Position numbers and translations under genes: made by a program
The notes under the pieces: generated by a model
Seen by the model: only the letters and a program-made list of their open reading frames with translations
Database searches by the model: none
What the model was told of the DNA's origin: nothing
In this document: positions 43,585 to 52,314 of the stretch, in pieces
Position numbering within the stretch: the stretch's first letter is position 1
Layout: every line of letters starts with the position of its first letter
NCBI RefSeq assembly: GCF_003063625.1
Contig: NZ_CP026604.1
Span: 3,884,065 to 3,948,064, forward strand
Length of the DNA stretch: 64,000 bases
Reading direction: 5' to 3'
DNA from: Saccharobesus litoralis
GTDB lineage: Bacteria > Pseudomonadota > Gammaproteobacteria > Enterobacterales > Alteromonadaceae

Positions 43585-45126
43585 ATGGCAAACCGGAGGT
43601 TTGAAATGTACCAATACAGACAGATCCTCGTTCGCATGCGAATGGGAGATTCCAATCGAGCTATTGCCGATAGCGGCTTAGCTGGACGCAATAAAGTTAA
43701 GGCCATCAAGAAATTAGCGCAGGAACAAGGCTGGCTTAACCTTGACAATGACTTGCCTGATAACAACCAACTGGCTGAACTGTTGGGCGAGAAAGCACCA
43801 ACCCCAACCACCACGTCTTATGTAGAGCCTTATGCTGAACAAGTTACTCGGTGGTATGAGCAAGGGATCCAAGGCACAACAATCCATCAAGCTTTAGTGG
43901 ATAAATATGGCTTCAAGGGAAGTTACTGGTCAGTCAGTCGTTACCTTAAAGCCTTGTCACAGAAAGCACCAAAAGCGACAACCGTTATCGATTTTTTGCC
44001 TGGTGATACGGCGCAAGTGGATTTCGGTGCTGGCCCGCTAATCGTTGATACTCGTACCGGAGAGTTGCGTAAAAGCTGGATCTTTGTAATGACGCTCTCA
44101 TGGAGCCGACATATTTACGCAGAGTTTATCCGCGACCAAAGCACAGCAACTTGGCTGGCCTGTCATCGACGGGCGTTTGAATGGTTTAAAGGTGTTCCCA
44201 AGCGCGTCATTATCGATAATCCCAAATGTGCCATCACTAAGGCTTGCTACCATGATCCACAAGTGCAACGCGCATACGGTGAATGTGCTGAAGGATATGG
44301 CTTTTTAATCGCACCTTGTCCTGTACGCGATCCTCAGAAAAAAGGCCGCGTAGAATCTAATGTGAAGTACATTAAGAATAGCTTTGTGCCCTTGAAAGAC
44401 TTCCGAGGCTTAAGTGATGCGAACGCTCAGCTTAAGGATTGGTTATTGTCAGTCGCCGGTAATCGCAAACACGGCACCACTAAATGTCAGCCTCTTGAAC
44501 GTTTTAGTGAGATCGAGCAAGCACTATTAAAACCACTCCCCGAGATCCCTCCTGAGCAAGCGGTCTGGGCTAAAGCTAAAGTTCACGGTGATGGCCACGT
44601 GCAATTTGAACATTGTCGTTACTCAGTTCCCTACACGCTAGTTCGTGAAACCGTATGGCTCAAAGCGACGGATAATATGATACGGATCTATCAAGAGCAT
44701 GAACTCAAAGCGACACACCCTCGCTTATTTCATCAAGGCGGCCGTTCAACCGTACCAGAACATCAACCACCTGAGGCACAAGCTTACAATATGCGCGATC
44801 CTCAATATTGTTTAACTCAATCAAAACGTATTGGTGAGTCTTGCTACCTCTTTATTCAAAGGCTGTTTGCCAGTCGAGTATTAGATAACTTGCGGGCAGC
44901 CCAAGGTGTCGTGGGGTTAACCAAACGTTATGGAGATAAACGGGTTGAAGCGGCGTGTTTACGGGCTTTAACCTTCGATAACGTGCGCTATAGCGCGGTT
45001 AAACAGATCCTTGAAAAAGGGTTAGACCAACAACCCAATGAAACTAACGCATTCGATACCTTAAGTGACGTATACACAGGTGGTGGCCGTTTCCACCGCG
45101 ATCCCAACAAACTTCTCCCTCATTAA
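43585..45126 (+). CDS. istA: IS21-family transposase IstA
   Basis: The 513-residue protein has an N-terminal helix-turn-helix region (MANRRFEMYQYRQILVRMRM), the DDE integrase core with DTAQVDFGAG (first Asp), IIDNPK (second Asp) and DPQKKGRVESNVKYIKN (catalytic Glu), and a C-terminal beta domain. Length and layout match IstA of IS21-type elements. GTCAGGAGA precedes the start. It is followed 17 bases later by istB. Confidence 0.95.
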   Translation: MANRRFEMYQYRQILVRMRMGDSNRAIADSGLAGRNKVKAIKKLAQEQGWLNLDNDLPDNNQLAELLGEKAPTPTTTSYVEPYAEQVTRWYEQGIQGTTIHQALVDKYGFKGSYWSVSRYLKALSQKAPKATTVIDFLPGDTAQVDFGAGPLIVDTRTGELRKSWIFVMTLSWSRHIYAEFIRDQSTATWLACHRRAFEWFKGVPKRVIIDNPKCAITKACYHDPQVQRAYGECAEGYGFLIAPCPVRDPQKKGRVESNVKYIKNSFVPLKDFRGLSDANAQLKDWLLSVAGNRKHGTTKCQPLERFSEIEQALLKPLPEIPPEQAVWAKAKVHGDGHVQFEHCRYSVPYTLVRETVWLKATDNMIRIYQEHELKATHPRLFHQGGRSTVPEHQPPEAQAYNMRDPQYCLTQSKRIGESCYLFIQRLFASRVLDNLRAAQGVVGLTKRYGDKRVEAACLRALTFDNVRYSAVKQILEKGLDQQPNETNAFDTLSDVYTGGGRFHRDPNKLLPH

Positions 45127-45143
45127 ATAACAAGGAAAAAACA

Positions 45144-45917
45144 ATGATAAACCCAATTCCGGAACTCACCCCCTTACTAAAACAACTACGTTTATCAGGT
45201 ATGACGGACTCGTTGGCCATGCGCAATCGAGAAGCCATTGAGCACCAGCTTAGTTACCCAGATTTCCTTGCTTTATTGATCCAAGATGAAGTGGCACGGC
45301 GCGATCAGAAGAAATACGCGACTCGGCTGCGCAGAGCAGGCTTTAGGGGGAACAAAACACTGGAAAGCTTCGATCTAAATGCCAACCCCAACTTGAATCG
45401 AGCTTATATCAATGAACTGGCCGACTGCCGGTTTATCGAAGAGCATGTTGCCGTCTTAATCGCAGGGCCTTGTGGTACAGGGAAGAGCCATTTAGCCCAA
45501 GCGATAGGCCATTGCGCGGTGAAAAAAGGCATTGATACACTGTTCTTCACGCAAGCTAAATTGCTTTCAAACTTACACGCAGCCAGAGCAACCAATGCTT
45601 ACGAGAAACGATTTCAAGCACTAGCAAAAGTTGATTTACTTATCATTGATGACTTCGGTTTAAAGCCGCTGAAGTCACCTCAAGATGAAGATCTTCATGA
45701 TCTGATAGACGAACGATATGAACAAAAATCAACGATCATTACCAGTAATTTAGACTTCAGTGAATGGGGACAAGCTTTCCCCAATAAATTACTTGGAGCA
45801 GCCACCCTTGATCGACTTAGACACAACGCCTATCGCCTGGTTTTAGAAGGAGAAAGTTACCGCAAATTACGAGAAAATAATGATCACACTGGACTAGGAG
45901 AAAAAAGCGAGAAATAA
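45144..45917 (+). CDS. istB: IS21-family helper ATPase IstB
   Basis: The 257-residue AAA+ protein helps IstA in target selection. It has Walker A GPCGTGKSH (about residue 107), Walker B LLIIDDFGLKPL and the arginine-rich C-terminal LGAATLDRLRHNAYRLVLEG. Length fits IstB (about 250-265). It lies in the same operon and orientation as istA. Confidence 0.95.
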   Translation: MINPIPELTPLLKQLRLSGMTDSLAMRNREAIEHQLSYPDFLALLIQDEVARRDQKKYATRLRRAGFRGNKTLESFDLNANPNLNRAYINELADCRFIEEHVAVLIAGPCGTGKSHLAQAIGHCAVKKGIDTLFFTQAKLLSNLHAARATNAYEKRFQALAKVDLLIIDDFGLKPLKSPQDEDLHDLIDERYEQKSTIITSNLDFSEWGQAFPNKLLGAATLDRLRHNAYRLVLEGESYRKLRENNDHTGLGEKSEK

Positions 45918-46002
45918 TCACCTTGTCTGAGGGCAAAAATGACCGTTTTAAGTGGATCCATTACGCCGCTAATCACTGGATCTGTTAGGGTGCAAATCGA
46001 CA

Positions 46003-46274
46003 CCAGGCTTTAAGCCAACTGTATTCAACCCCAGTTGCTTTGCTACGGACGATCTCACTGATCCTACATCTAACTTTTCTCCCTCGATCTCTGATGTGCG
46101 AATAGCATTTTGCAGCAACGCATCCATTTGCGCTTCTTTATCAATTGGCTGGGTTAGGGTAGCAGACGAATCAAGCAATTTTTGTTTAGCTTGCTCAATA
46201 TTGACCAGCTTTTCGTTTATAGCGTTTTCATCAAACTTAAATTGTGGCCACAAACCAGATTGCCAAATATACAT
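46003..46274 (-). pseudogene. Fic-domain protein, N-terminal part (inhibitory segment) left of the insertion
   Basis: The ATG at 46274 begins MYIWQSGLWPQFKFDENAIN, as in Fic proteins with a DUF4172-type N-terminal domain. It contains TSEIEGEKLD, matching the [S/T]xxxE[G/N] autoinhibitory motif. The frame runs to the CCAGG duplication at 46003-46007 and then into IS sequence. The N-terminal inhibitory module is therefore separated from the catalytic core by the element. Confidence 0.85.
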
Positions 46275-46296
46275 AGTAAGCACCATTACGAATTTA

Positions 46297-46361
46297 TGAG
46301 CCGATTAAATTGGTCTATTCGGCTCAAATCATGAGCCGAATAATAGGGTGTATTCGGCTCA
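46297..46361 (-). promoter_or_regulatory. Array of four inverted TGAGCCGAAT motifs upstream of the Fic gene
   Basis: TGAGCCGAT (46297-46305), ATTCGGCTCA (46317-46326), TGAGCCGAAT (46332-46341) and ATTCGGCTCA (46352-46361) alternate in orientation within 65 bases, just upstream of the Fic start at 46274. This has the look of an operator. The winged-helix part of the Fic protein itself is a candidate binder, but that is speculation. Confidence 0.6.
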
Positions 46362-46531
46362 TGGGCAATAGTTATAGTTTAGGCAATTAACGTCATTTCC
46401 TAGTTGGTTTATTGAGTATAAAAGTAAGCCAGCGATCTCAGTGTTTACACTAAACCAATTTGAATTTTTTAAGCGCAATCCGATGGTATAAGGGATAGTC
46501 AAATCAAGGTTTAAAGAGTACAGATTTGTTA

Positions 46532-47920
46532 TTACTCTGTACTCTCTGTGGGTATACTCGTTTGGGTATACTTAAAAGGGCAATTTATTGATTTGTCATT
46601 TATTGGGTTTTCTTTAGCGAAAGCGTTACAGCAATTAACTATTAATACTATGAGCAGAGGTATCCATAAAATGGATTTACAAGCCCATAAATAGAGACCG
46701 ACTTTGTTTGCTCGTTTATCTAAGAAATCTTCAGATATTTTGATTTCTGCTTTAATTTTTTCTTTAGCGTTCTTGTTCTCATCAGCTCTTAATAATTTTT
46801 CTTTTAACAAGCCAAATTGTTTGGTTATGCTGCCTTTAACGTGCTGTAATTTTGCTGAGTGGCCGTCTAGTGCAAAATGCATTATTAAGGTCAACATAGC
46901 TAATGCTGCAAAAAAGCCCCACATTTGAATTGTTGAATGATCTTTCCGGAAAATATAAACCCAGACACCAAATGAGGCAGGGACAGTCGTTAGTTTTAAA
47001 CTAATATCAACCAGAGAAGAATTTACGTTATCTAAGTATTTGAGGGTACTTTCTTCAACTTCCTGTTTTAGTTTGCTAAATGAGAGGCCTGTTATGAATA
47101 ATTCTAGATTAACGTGATACGTTAGATCTATGTCTTTCCAATGATTTATTAAAAAGTGTAAATCATTTTCTGATTTTTTCTTTTTACTAAACTCTTCACA
47201 TATTGCAGCCTTTAGAAGCATTGATTTTTCATTCTCAAAAGCGCTGTCGGATTCGCCACTGCCTATTGCAGCATCTAAAATGGCATAATTGTTTAAGGGT
47301 AAAGTAATGGTTTCTGCGTCGATCGTTAACTTTATATCGACTAATTTTGAATCGCCTTTGTCTTCTTTGTCATTTGAATAAAAAGTAACAACCGGAGTAT
47401 CGTTCCGTTCGTCAAACTTAAAAGCTATTTTTTTAAGCTTTTCTACAAAATCGAGTAGCTCTTCTATTTTTCTTATTTTGTCTGGTTTCTTACTAAAATC
47501 ATCTTTACCACTGCAATAGTTTTCTTCATGTAAATAGTAAAACTCGGGCCAGTTTTTTTTCGGCAGGTTTTTGAAAACGTCTAACATCTCGTTGACGTTG
47601 GTGTAAATTCTATTGTTACAGTTTGCCCGAGAATTGATTTTTAAATTGGCTTTTTTCCCTAGGAATTTGGGCTTTAGTCTGGTTAGTCGAGCTTTTCCAT
47701 CTGTTTTGTATATTTGAGCATCGTCATTGAAAACTTCTAGTTCGCTAGAGTTTTGATCTACACATAAAAGACCAAATACATCTTCAATTAGCGCCCAAAT
47801 ATTTTCATTAATTAAGACGTCTTTTGCTAAATACTTGTTACTGTCAGTGGAATCAAAATTATTAACTAGGCGGATTAACTCGACCAGTTTAAATAACTCG
47901 TTGTTCGTTTTGTCAGACAT
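46532..47920 (-). CDS. Membrane protein of an accessory two-gene operon
   Basis: This 462-residue protein has a soluble N-terminal part (about 1-310) rich in lysine, asparagine and acidic residues. Membrane helices near the C terminus (around 315-355, for example MWGFFAALAMLTLIMHFALD, and around 408-435, SILWIPLLIVLIVNCCNAF) are separated by a charged loop. No enzyme motif or family was recognised. It starts 15 bases after the NdpA-like gene, so both are co-transcribed. The pairing of an NdpA-like protein with a membrane protein in an island suggests a defence-type unit, but this is inference. Confidence 0.6.
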   Translation of the reverse strand: MSDKTNNELFKLVELIRLVNNFDSTDSNKYLAKDVLINENIWALIEDVFGLLCVDQNSSELEVFNDDAQIYKTDGKARLTRLKPKFLGKKANLKINSRANCNNRIYTNVNEMLDVFKNLPKKNWPEFYYLHEENYCSGKDDFSKKPDKIRKIEELLDFVEKLKKIAFKFDERNDTPVVTFYSNDKEDKGDSKLVDIKLTIDAETITLPLNNYAILDAAIGSGESDSAFENEKSMLLKAAICEEFSKKKKSENDLHFLINHWKDIDLTYHVNLELFITGLSFSKLKQEVEESTLKYLDNVNSSLVDISLKLTTVPASFGVWVYIFRKDHSTIQMWGFFAALAMLTLIMHFALDGHSAKLQHVKGSITKQFGLLKEKLLRADENKNAKEKIKAEIKISEDFLDKRANKVGLYLWACKSILWIPLLIVLIVNCCNAFAKENPINDKSINCPFKYTQTSIPTESTE

Positions 47921-47935
47921 AGATTTAAATCAGGG

Positions 47936-49042
47936 TTAGCTTAAATCTGACTTTAAGTCTTTAATCAAGCTTTCGGAAAGTTTAGTAATTATAAGTCTTT
48001 TATTTTTTTCGTCGAATTGAATATCAGATGATTCAGAAGTCCCAATCAAATGTCTTTTTGCGTTAAGTGTCCAGTCACCGCCTTTATCCGAAATTTTAAT
48101 TTTGAGGCATTTTAATGCCGCTGTACTATTGCACTTAAAGCGAGATGAAACGTTATAGGGATCGTTGTTAGCGAATTCCGTAAATCCAATGTCGAGTTCA
48201 TCTTTAACTTCTTCTGGAATTAACGTAGTAACTAAATCGTCAACTTTGTCTAAGGAATATTCTCGCTCTGATGTCTTACTCATTTCCAATATTTTGGAAG
48301 CTACGATTTCTACTGCTTCGCTCCTAAACGGTGAGATCTTTTCGTTATTATCAAAATAGTCGCTAACAGCATCTAAAACATCTTCAGTTGCTTTTTTATC
48401 ATGAGTAATATTTGTACAGCCTAAAGCATCTATGAAGTAACCAACTTTATCCGTTTTACTGCCTGGTGGCTTGATAAAAGATAAGTATGAGTTAATTTCA
48501 GAAAAATCTTCATTCTTATCCTTTTTCCATTCAGCGTAGTTAGTAAGGTTGATTCGCGCAGCTGAGTGTAGTTTCGATAAATCAACTGTCTGAATAGTAT
48601 GAGGTTCAAGGTCTTTTAACTCAATACCATTTTTTTTCTTAACGATTGCTATAAGCAACATATCGTTATCATGAGTATTGGGTGACGTACTTTTATATGA
48701 AGAAAATACAAAATAGCCACCTGTAGCAAAATTTAAGCCTTTTACTTCTTTTACAATTTTATCCATTGTTAATTTGCTGAACTTTTCAAACGTTATTTCA
48801 CCTTTCATGAATCGAGTAACAAATGTATGAAAAAGTTGTGCCTCTCCGTGATCAAAAGTTCCTTGGGCGGAAATATTACCTTTGGAACCATACACTTTGA
48901 TTATGCTATTGATAAGGGCTTCTACTGGTTCTTTAGTTACGTCAAGAAGCGAACCTAAGGTATAGGTAGTTGGCTTTTTAACTTCGCCTTTTTTTACTTT
49001 TTCTTTAAAAAGTTCGTGAATAATAACTTGTTGCAGCGACAT
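47936..49042 (-). CDS. NdpA/YejK-like nucleoid-associated protein
   Basis: This 368-residue protein resembles the 37-kDa nucleoid-associated protein family (NdpA/YejK) in overall layout. It has an N-terminal segment SLQQVIIHELFKEKVKKGEV, the conserved FSSYKSTSPNTHDNDMLLIA region, a central DLSKLHSAARINLTNYAEWK and SYLSFIKPPGSKTDKVGYFI, and a C-terminal LIGTSESSDIQFDEKNKRLI. The start follows AAGGAAA. Members of this family bind DNA or are found in accessory loci with other genes. Here it is the first gene of an operon with a membrane protein, next to ssrA. Confidence 0.7.
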   Translation of the reverse strand: MSLQQVIIHELFKEKVKKGEVKKPTTYTLGSLLDVTKEPVEALINSIIKVYGSKGNISAQGTFDHGEAQLFHTFVTRFMKGEITFEKFSKLTMDKIVKEVKGLNFATGGYFVFSSYKSTSPNTHDNDMLLIAIVKKKNGIELKDLEPHTIQTVDLSKLHSAARINLTNYAEWKKDKNEDFSEINSYLSFIKPPGSKTDKVGYFIDALGCTNITHDKKATEDVLDAVSDYFDNNEKISPFRSEAVEIVASKILEMSKTSEREYSLDKVDDLVTTLIPEEVKDELDIGFTEFANNDPYNVSSRFKCNSTAALKCLKIKISDKGGDWTLNAKRHLIGTSESSDIQFDEKNKRLIITKLSESLIKDLKSDLS

Positions 49043-49104
49043 TAGATTTATTTCCTTATTAACTTCATGGTTAAGTTAAAGTAAGGGGAGATAAATATCA
49101 AATT

Positions 49105-49323
49105 TTATTCAGTATAGAGTTTCATTCCTGATAGCTTATAGATACTAGGCATCGATTTACCTGTGCCTGGCAATCTTTCCTTAGTCTTAAGCCTATTTTC
49201 TTTACGTTCACAATCTCGCAGTATTAAAGCGCCCATATCACGTAAGATTCTGGCTATACGTTTGTGGTCGTAGCCTTTGCAGATAACCTTTTCAAAAGAA
49301 GTTGGGTAGATGTAACAAATCAC
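49105..49323 (-). pseudogene. DUF927-like protein C-terminal fragment
   Basis: The 72-residue frame reads ICYIYPTSFEKVICKGYDHK, then RIARILRDMGAL and LKTKERLPGTGKSMPSIYKL. The pattern resembles the end of DUF927-type phage/plasmid helicase-primase proteins (VCxGYDxxxVAxxLxxxGxL...KxRLPGxG). The upstream part is replaced by the inverted-repeat sequence at 49324-49470. It is probably the tail of a lost mobile element gene. Confidence 0.45.
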
Positions 49324-49460
49324 TTAGGTACTTAAGTTTCGTCTGGAACAAGAAACCTGCGAATACGTTTATTTAATAACTTTGTTTCGTAAATATGAAC
49401 TCAGTTTACTTTAATAATGGCGCTGGATACCTGAATACTCAGGTATGACGGTAATTTTTA
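49324..49460 (+). repeat. Left copy of an inverted repeat flanking the ssrA-parA segment
   Basis: TAGGTACTTAAGTTTCGTCT, GGAACAAGAAACCTGCGAAT and TTACTTTAATAATGGCGCTG then GATACCTGAATACTCAGGTA match, in reverse complement, 52315-52466. The TTTCGTCTGGAAC.AGAAACCTG part is the same as the module inside expanded ERIC-like copies B and E. The palindrome TACCTGAATACTCAGGTA is part of the repeat. Confidence 0.75.
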
Positions 49461-49536
49461 TACCTGTGGTAGCACTTTTCCCTAAATTTACGAACACACT
49501 GAGAAGTTACTGTTTTGGTTGTTTGAATTTCAGGTA

Positions 49537-49566
49537 TAAAAAAAGACGCTAAAAAGCGTCTTTTTC
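49537..49566 (-). terminator. Rho-independent terminator of ssrA (bidirectional)
   Basis: AAAAAGACGC and GCGTCTTTTT pair around TAAAAA with A and T runs on both sides. It lies directly downstream of the tmRNA 3' end on the minus strand. Confidence 0.9.
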
Positions 49567-49570
49567 TAAT

Positions 49571-49936
49571 TGGTGGAGCCGGCGGGATTTGAACCCGCGT
49601 CCGGAAAACCGCCATCGTCGGTCCTACATGCTTAGTTCTTCTTTACATTCACCTAAGAGCTGCGGAAGAACACGCCACTTTTAGACTATCCTGAATTAAA
49701 TTTCGTGGTTCAGCTCTCAGGCGGGAGCATCCGCACTAGACAGTTTGGGTTTGAACTTCTGTGATTCCCCGTCTTACTGACGGAAGCTAGGGCAGAAGTG
49801 CTACAAGCAGGTTATTAAGCTGCTAGAGCGTAAGTTTCGTCGTTTGCGACTATTTTTTTGCGGCTTTTTACGTGGCCAACCGCCCCACGACATGCACCTA
49901 AGACTTTGTGAATCCCGTCGAATCCTAATCGGCCCC
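49571..49936 (-). ncRNA. ssrA: Transfer-messenger RNA (tmRNA, SsrA)
   Basis: tmRNA rescues stalled ribosomes and tags incomplete proteins for degradation. The 366-nt gene begins GGGGCCGATTAGGATTCGAC at 49936 and ends GTTCAAATCCCGCCGGCTCC followed by ACCA at 49571. The two ends pair as a tRNA-like acceptor stem, and the T-arm is intact and CCA is encoded. The tag reading frame GCAAACGACGAAACTTACGC then TCTAGCAGCTTAATAA encodes ANDETYALAA followed by two stops, one residue away from E. coli ANDENYALAA. Confidence 0.97.
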
Positions 49937-50074
49937 GAGGTTTAGTTAATTAAACAATCAACTAGACCATTAAAACGTTATTCGTCTTGGTAGGAATATT
50001 GTATTACAGCGTTACGGCTTAAGTAAACGTTTGTTTTACGTAAGCCGCTGTTTTGTGGTTTAAGTGCTGTTTTT

Positions 50075-50791
50075 TTAAGCTTTACACACGGCTGATACAG
50101 AAGATGATTTAACCGTTGAGTATAAATGAACTTCGAGTTGGGTGGTGTCGAGTGATTGCCAGAGTGTTTTATAGCCGCGGCTAGGGCACAAGGCAACTTG
50201 GATATAAGTTGATGTTTGCGTTTCGTTCATTTCCATACGCTCTGGGATCTGAATATAAGCTTTAACTAATCCAGGCTCTGATTCGGTTCCCATGTAATAC
50301 CAGTTGCCACCAACAAATTTACGACGAAAGTATTGGCCTAAGCTCGCAATGGTTTCTGCATTGGCTAGGGTTAACACTTCTTTGGCGCGTGATTGCGACA
50401 TGGCTGTTTGTTGTGGCTCTGAATATTGAATGCTTGGTTGTTGCGGTTGCTCAATAGTTTGAGTTTGTATTGCGTTGTTTTCGTGTGTTGCTGGCTTTTT
50501 TGCAGCTAGGTGTTTTTCTGGTTCGCTTTCAAACAACCAGACAAGTGATGAAATTGATGAGCCAACACCAGCAGCGTAGATGACGGTTAATACAACCAGT
50601 GTCCATACCAAACGCATTTTAAAGTTTGATTGTTGTTTCCATTGCAAGATTTTTTCTTGCACGGTAATCGGTTTTACTTTGCGTTTTGTTGATGTTGCCA
50701 TGCGTTTTTTGGTTTCTTGACGGATTTTATTAAAGTCGTTCTGCTGGTTAAATGTCATTGCAGAGTTTGCTGGTCTGGTCATAGTTCTCAT
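50075..50791 (-). CDS. Single-pass membrane protein, unknown function
   Basis: This 238-residue protein has a charged cytoplasmic N terminus (about 1-58), one membrane helix (LVWTLVVLTVIYAAGVGSSI, about 61-80), a proline/glutamine-rich linker and a C-terminal domain (about 135-238) with YIQIPERMEMNETQTSTYIQ and a cysteine pair. AAGGAAG precedes the start at 50791. No family is recognised. It reads towards ssrA and may form a small secretion- or envelope-related unit. Confidence 0.6.
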   Translation of the reverse strand: MRTMTRPANSAMTFNQQNDFNKIRQETKKRMATSTKRKVKPITVQEKILQWKQQSNFKMRLVWTLVVLTVIYAAGVGSSISSLVWLFESEPEKHLAAKKPATHENNAIQTQTIEQPQQPSIQYSEPQQTAMSQSRAKEVLTLANAETIASLGQYFRRKFVGGNWYYMGTESEPGLVKAYIQIPERMEMNETQTSTYIQVALCPSRGYKTLWQSLDTTQLEVHLYSTVKSSSVSAVCKA

Positions 50792-51136
50792 TTTTACTTC
50801 CTTGTTTTACTGCTCATTAGCGGGTTTGTTTTTTCAATGAGTGTATTGTAGTAAATCTGTAAACTTTGTATTTGAACTTGGTCACAAAACCTTATGTGGC
50901 GGGCGTGGTAGGAGGTTTAACCATTTCATAATTCCTCCACATTTGGACAAATTGTGCAGAAAATATGGAAGCAATGTGAACTAATTAACGCTTTTGTGTC
51001 TGAAGTGCTTATCTTTCTACTATGTCATAAAACTCGTTCTATACTCAATGGGATTGGACGATTTTCGTTCAACTATTTTTTTGTTTTAAGATGATGAGTG
51101 AGGAATTGCTCGTCGTAGTATCTTGAGGACAACCTT
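50792..51136. other. Divergent promoter region for the membrane protein and parA-like genes
   Basis: AT-rich, with no gene or clear repeat. It contains ribosome-binding sites at both ends (AAGGAAG on the minus strand, TTGAGGA on the plus strand). Confidence 0.45.
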
Positions 51137-51838
51137 ATGATTTTGCTCGTTGGCGGCGAGAAGGGCGGCAGTGGTAAAAGCTGTCTTGCTCAAAACCTTG
51201 CCGTGTATTTTGCTCACGAACAGAACGCTAGCGTAATGCTAGTAGACTGTGACCCCCAGCGCACCACTTCTGATTGGATCCAAGCTCGACACAATATGCC
51301 TGAGTTAGCATGGATTAATTGTGTTCAACTTTATGGAAAAATTCGTTACGAACTCATGAGTTTTGAGAGTCACTACGATGTGGTAGTGATTGACTGTGGT
51401 GGTCAAGACAGTACTACACTGCGAGCAGCCATGTCAGTGGCGACGCATATTTTGTTGCCACTTCGGCCAAAACGCCGAGATTTAAAAACCCTACCTCATA
51501 TGGAGGAGCTAGTGTCGGCTTGTTCTATGATCAACCCGAATATGAAAGCCACTGTGGTGATGACACAATGCCCATCTTTACCGACACAAGCTAACCGGAT
51601 TTTAGATGCTAAGGAATGTTGTCGGTCTTACGGCTTGAATGTGTTAAATGCTGTTACCTATGCGCGCAATATTTATGATGACAGTGAAGAGCAAGGCGCT
51701 TCAGTACTTGAGCTTGACTCTTCAGGTAAAGCGGCTGATGAGATCCGTCATATTATTGATGAGCTTATTTTAGTTGAGGCAGAGGAGGTAGCTCATGGGG
51801 TTTGCGGATCTGAAACGACATTACCGACCGCCGTCTAA
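51137..51838 (+). CDS. ParA-like ATPase
   Basis: ParA/MinD-type ATPases position DNA or proteins by ATP-dependent nucleoid or surface binding. The 233-residue protein starts with the deviant Walker A GGEKGGSGKSCLAQNLA (KGGxGKS). It has the switch I motif MLVDCDPQRTTSDW and the Walker B segment DVVVIDCGGQDS. There is no N-terminal DNA-binding domain, and the protein is short for chromosomal ParA. The next gene overlaps its end, so the two form a pair. It is not near the main parAB locus. Confidence 0.88.
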   Translation: MILLVGGEKGGSGKSCLAQNLAVYFAHEQNASVMLVDCDPQRTTSDWIQARHNMPELAWINCVQLYGKIRYELMSFESHYDVVVIDCGGQDSTTLRAAMSVATHILLPLRPKRRDLKTLPHMEELVSACSMINPNMKATVVMTQCPSLPTQANRILDAKECCRSYGLNVLNAVTYARNIYDDSEEQGASVLELDSSGKAADEIRHIIDELILVEAEEVAHGVCGSETTLPTAV

Positions 51839-52169
51839 TTTAAAAGTGGTGAGCGTTGATAGTTTTATTGACGATGCCACTTTGTACGCACAAGGCTTAG
51901 TAAATCAAGTTGAACATGCAGATAACAACCGTGCGCTTGTCGAGGGTAAGCCTAAATCGCCGGCACGAAGAATTAGGCGATTTAGTGCTTGCACTTTTAC
52001 TTTGGATAAAGCAGCGCGCGAGGGTATTGCTAAATTGGCTGATGAATTGGGTTTTAATAAGTCTCAGTTAATTAGAGAAATGACACGTTATTTGCAGGCT
52101 AATCACACTCGACAATTGGAGCTGTTATTAACTACGTCAAATGCGAGTAAAAACCTAAATTCAGGTTGA
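51795..52169 (+). CDS. Small partner protein of ParA-like ATPase, probably ribbon-helix-helix DNA-binding
   Basis: This 124-residue protein starts inside the 3' end of the parA-like gene (44-base overlap in a different frame), with GGCAGAGGAGG upstream. Residues about 68-106 (ACTFTLDKAAREGIAKLADE, LGFNKSQLIREMTRYL) fit a ribbon-helix-helix pattern of DNA-binding partition or antitoxin-type proteins. It is plausibly the centromere-binding or adaptor partner of the ATPase. The target is unknown. Confidence 0.65.
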   Translation: MGFADLKRHYRPPSNLKVVSVDSFIDDATLYAQGLVNQVEHADNNRALVEGKPKSPARRIRRFSACTFTLDKAAREGIAKLADELGFNKSQLIREMTRYLQANHTRQLELLLTTSNASKNLNSG

Positions 52170-52314
52170 TTCTGACAGCCTAGGCAAGGGTTGGGAATTT
52201 AAGGTATGTTGGCGCGTGAAGCCAGTTTGTCGCCGTTTTACGGCTATTGTATAAATAAAACTCGATAGTAACTATTCAACTTGTTTGTACACAAAAGGGT
52301 TTTCTACCAACAGG
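52170..52314. other. Gap after the ParA pair, before the inverted repeat
   Basis: AT-rich with no supported gene. The inverted repeat copy that begins at 52315 follows directly. Confidence 0.4.

Larger units (their letters stand above)
43408..46002 (+). mobile_element. IS21-family insertion sequence (complete, with 5-bp target duplication)
   Basis: A 2595-bp element encoding IstA- and IstB-type proteins. The ends are TGTTAATTTGCACCC (43408 onward) and, reading inwards from 46002, TGTCGATTTGCACCC. Both are followed by degenerate GATCCA...GCGGC.TAAT.GATCCA blocks, typical multiple transposase sites of IS21 elements. Both flanks carry CCAGG (43403-43407 and 46003-46007), a 5-bp target duplication, showing a simple recent insertion into a Fic gene. 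Confidence 0.93.

Noticed and set aside
40785-49571. Intact genomic island integrated at the tmRNA 3' end
   Set aside because: No integrase was found and I could not see a direct repeat of the ssrA 3' end to the left, so only a decayed accessory region can be claimed.
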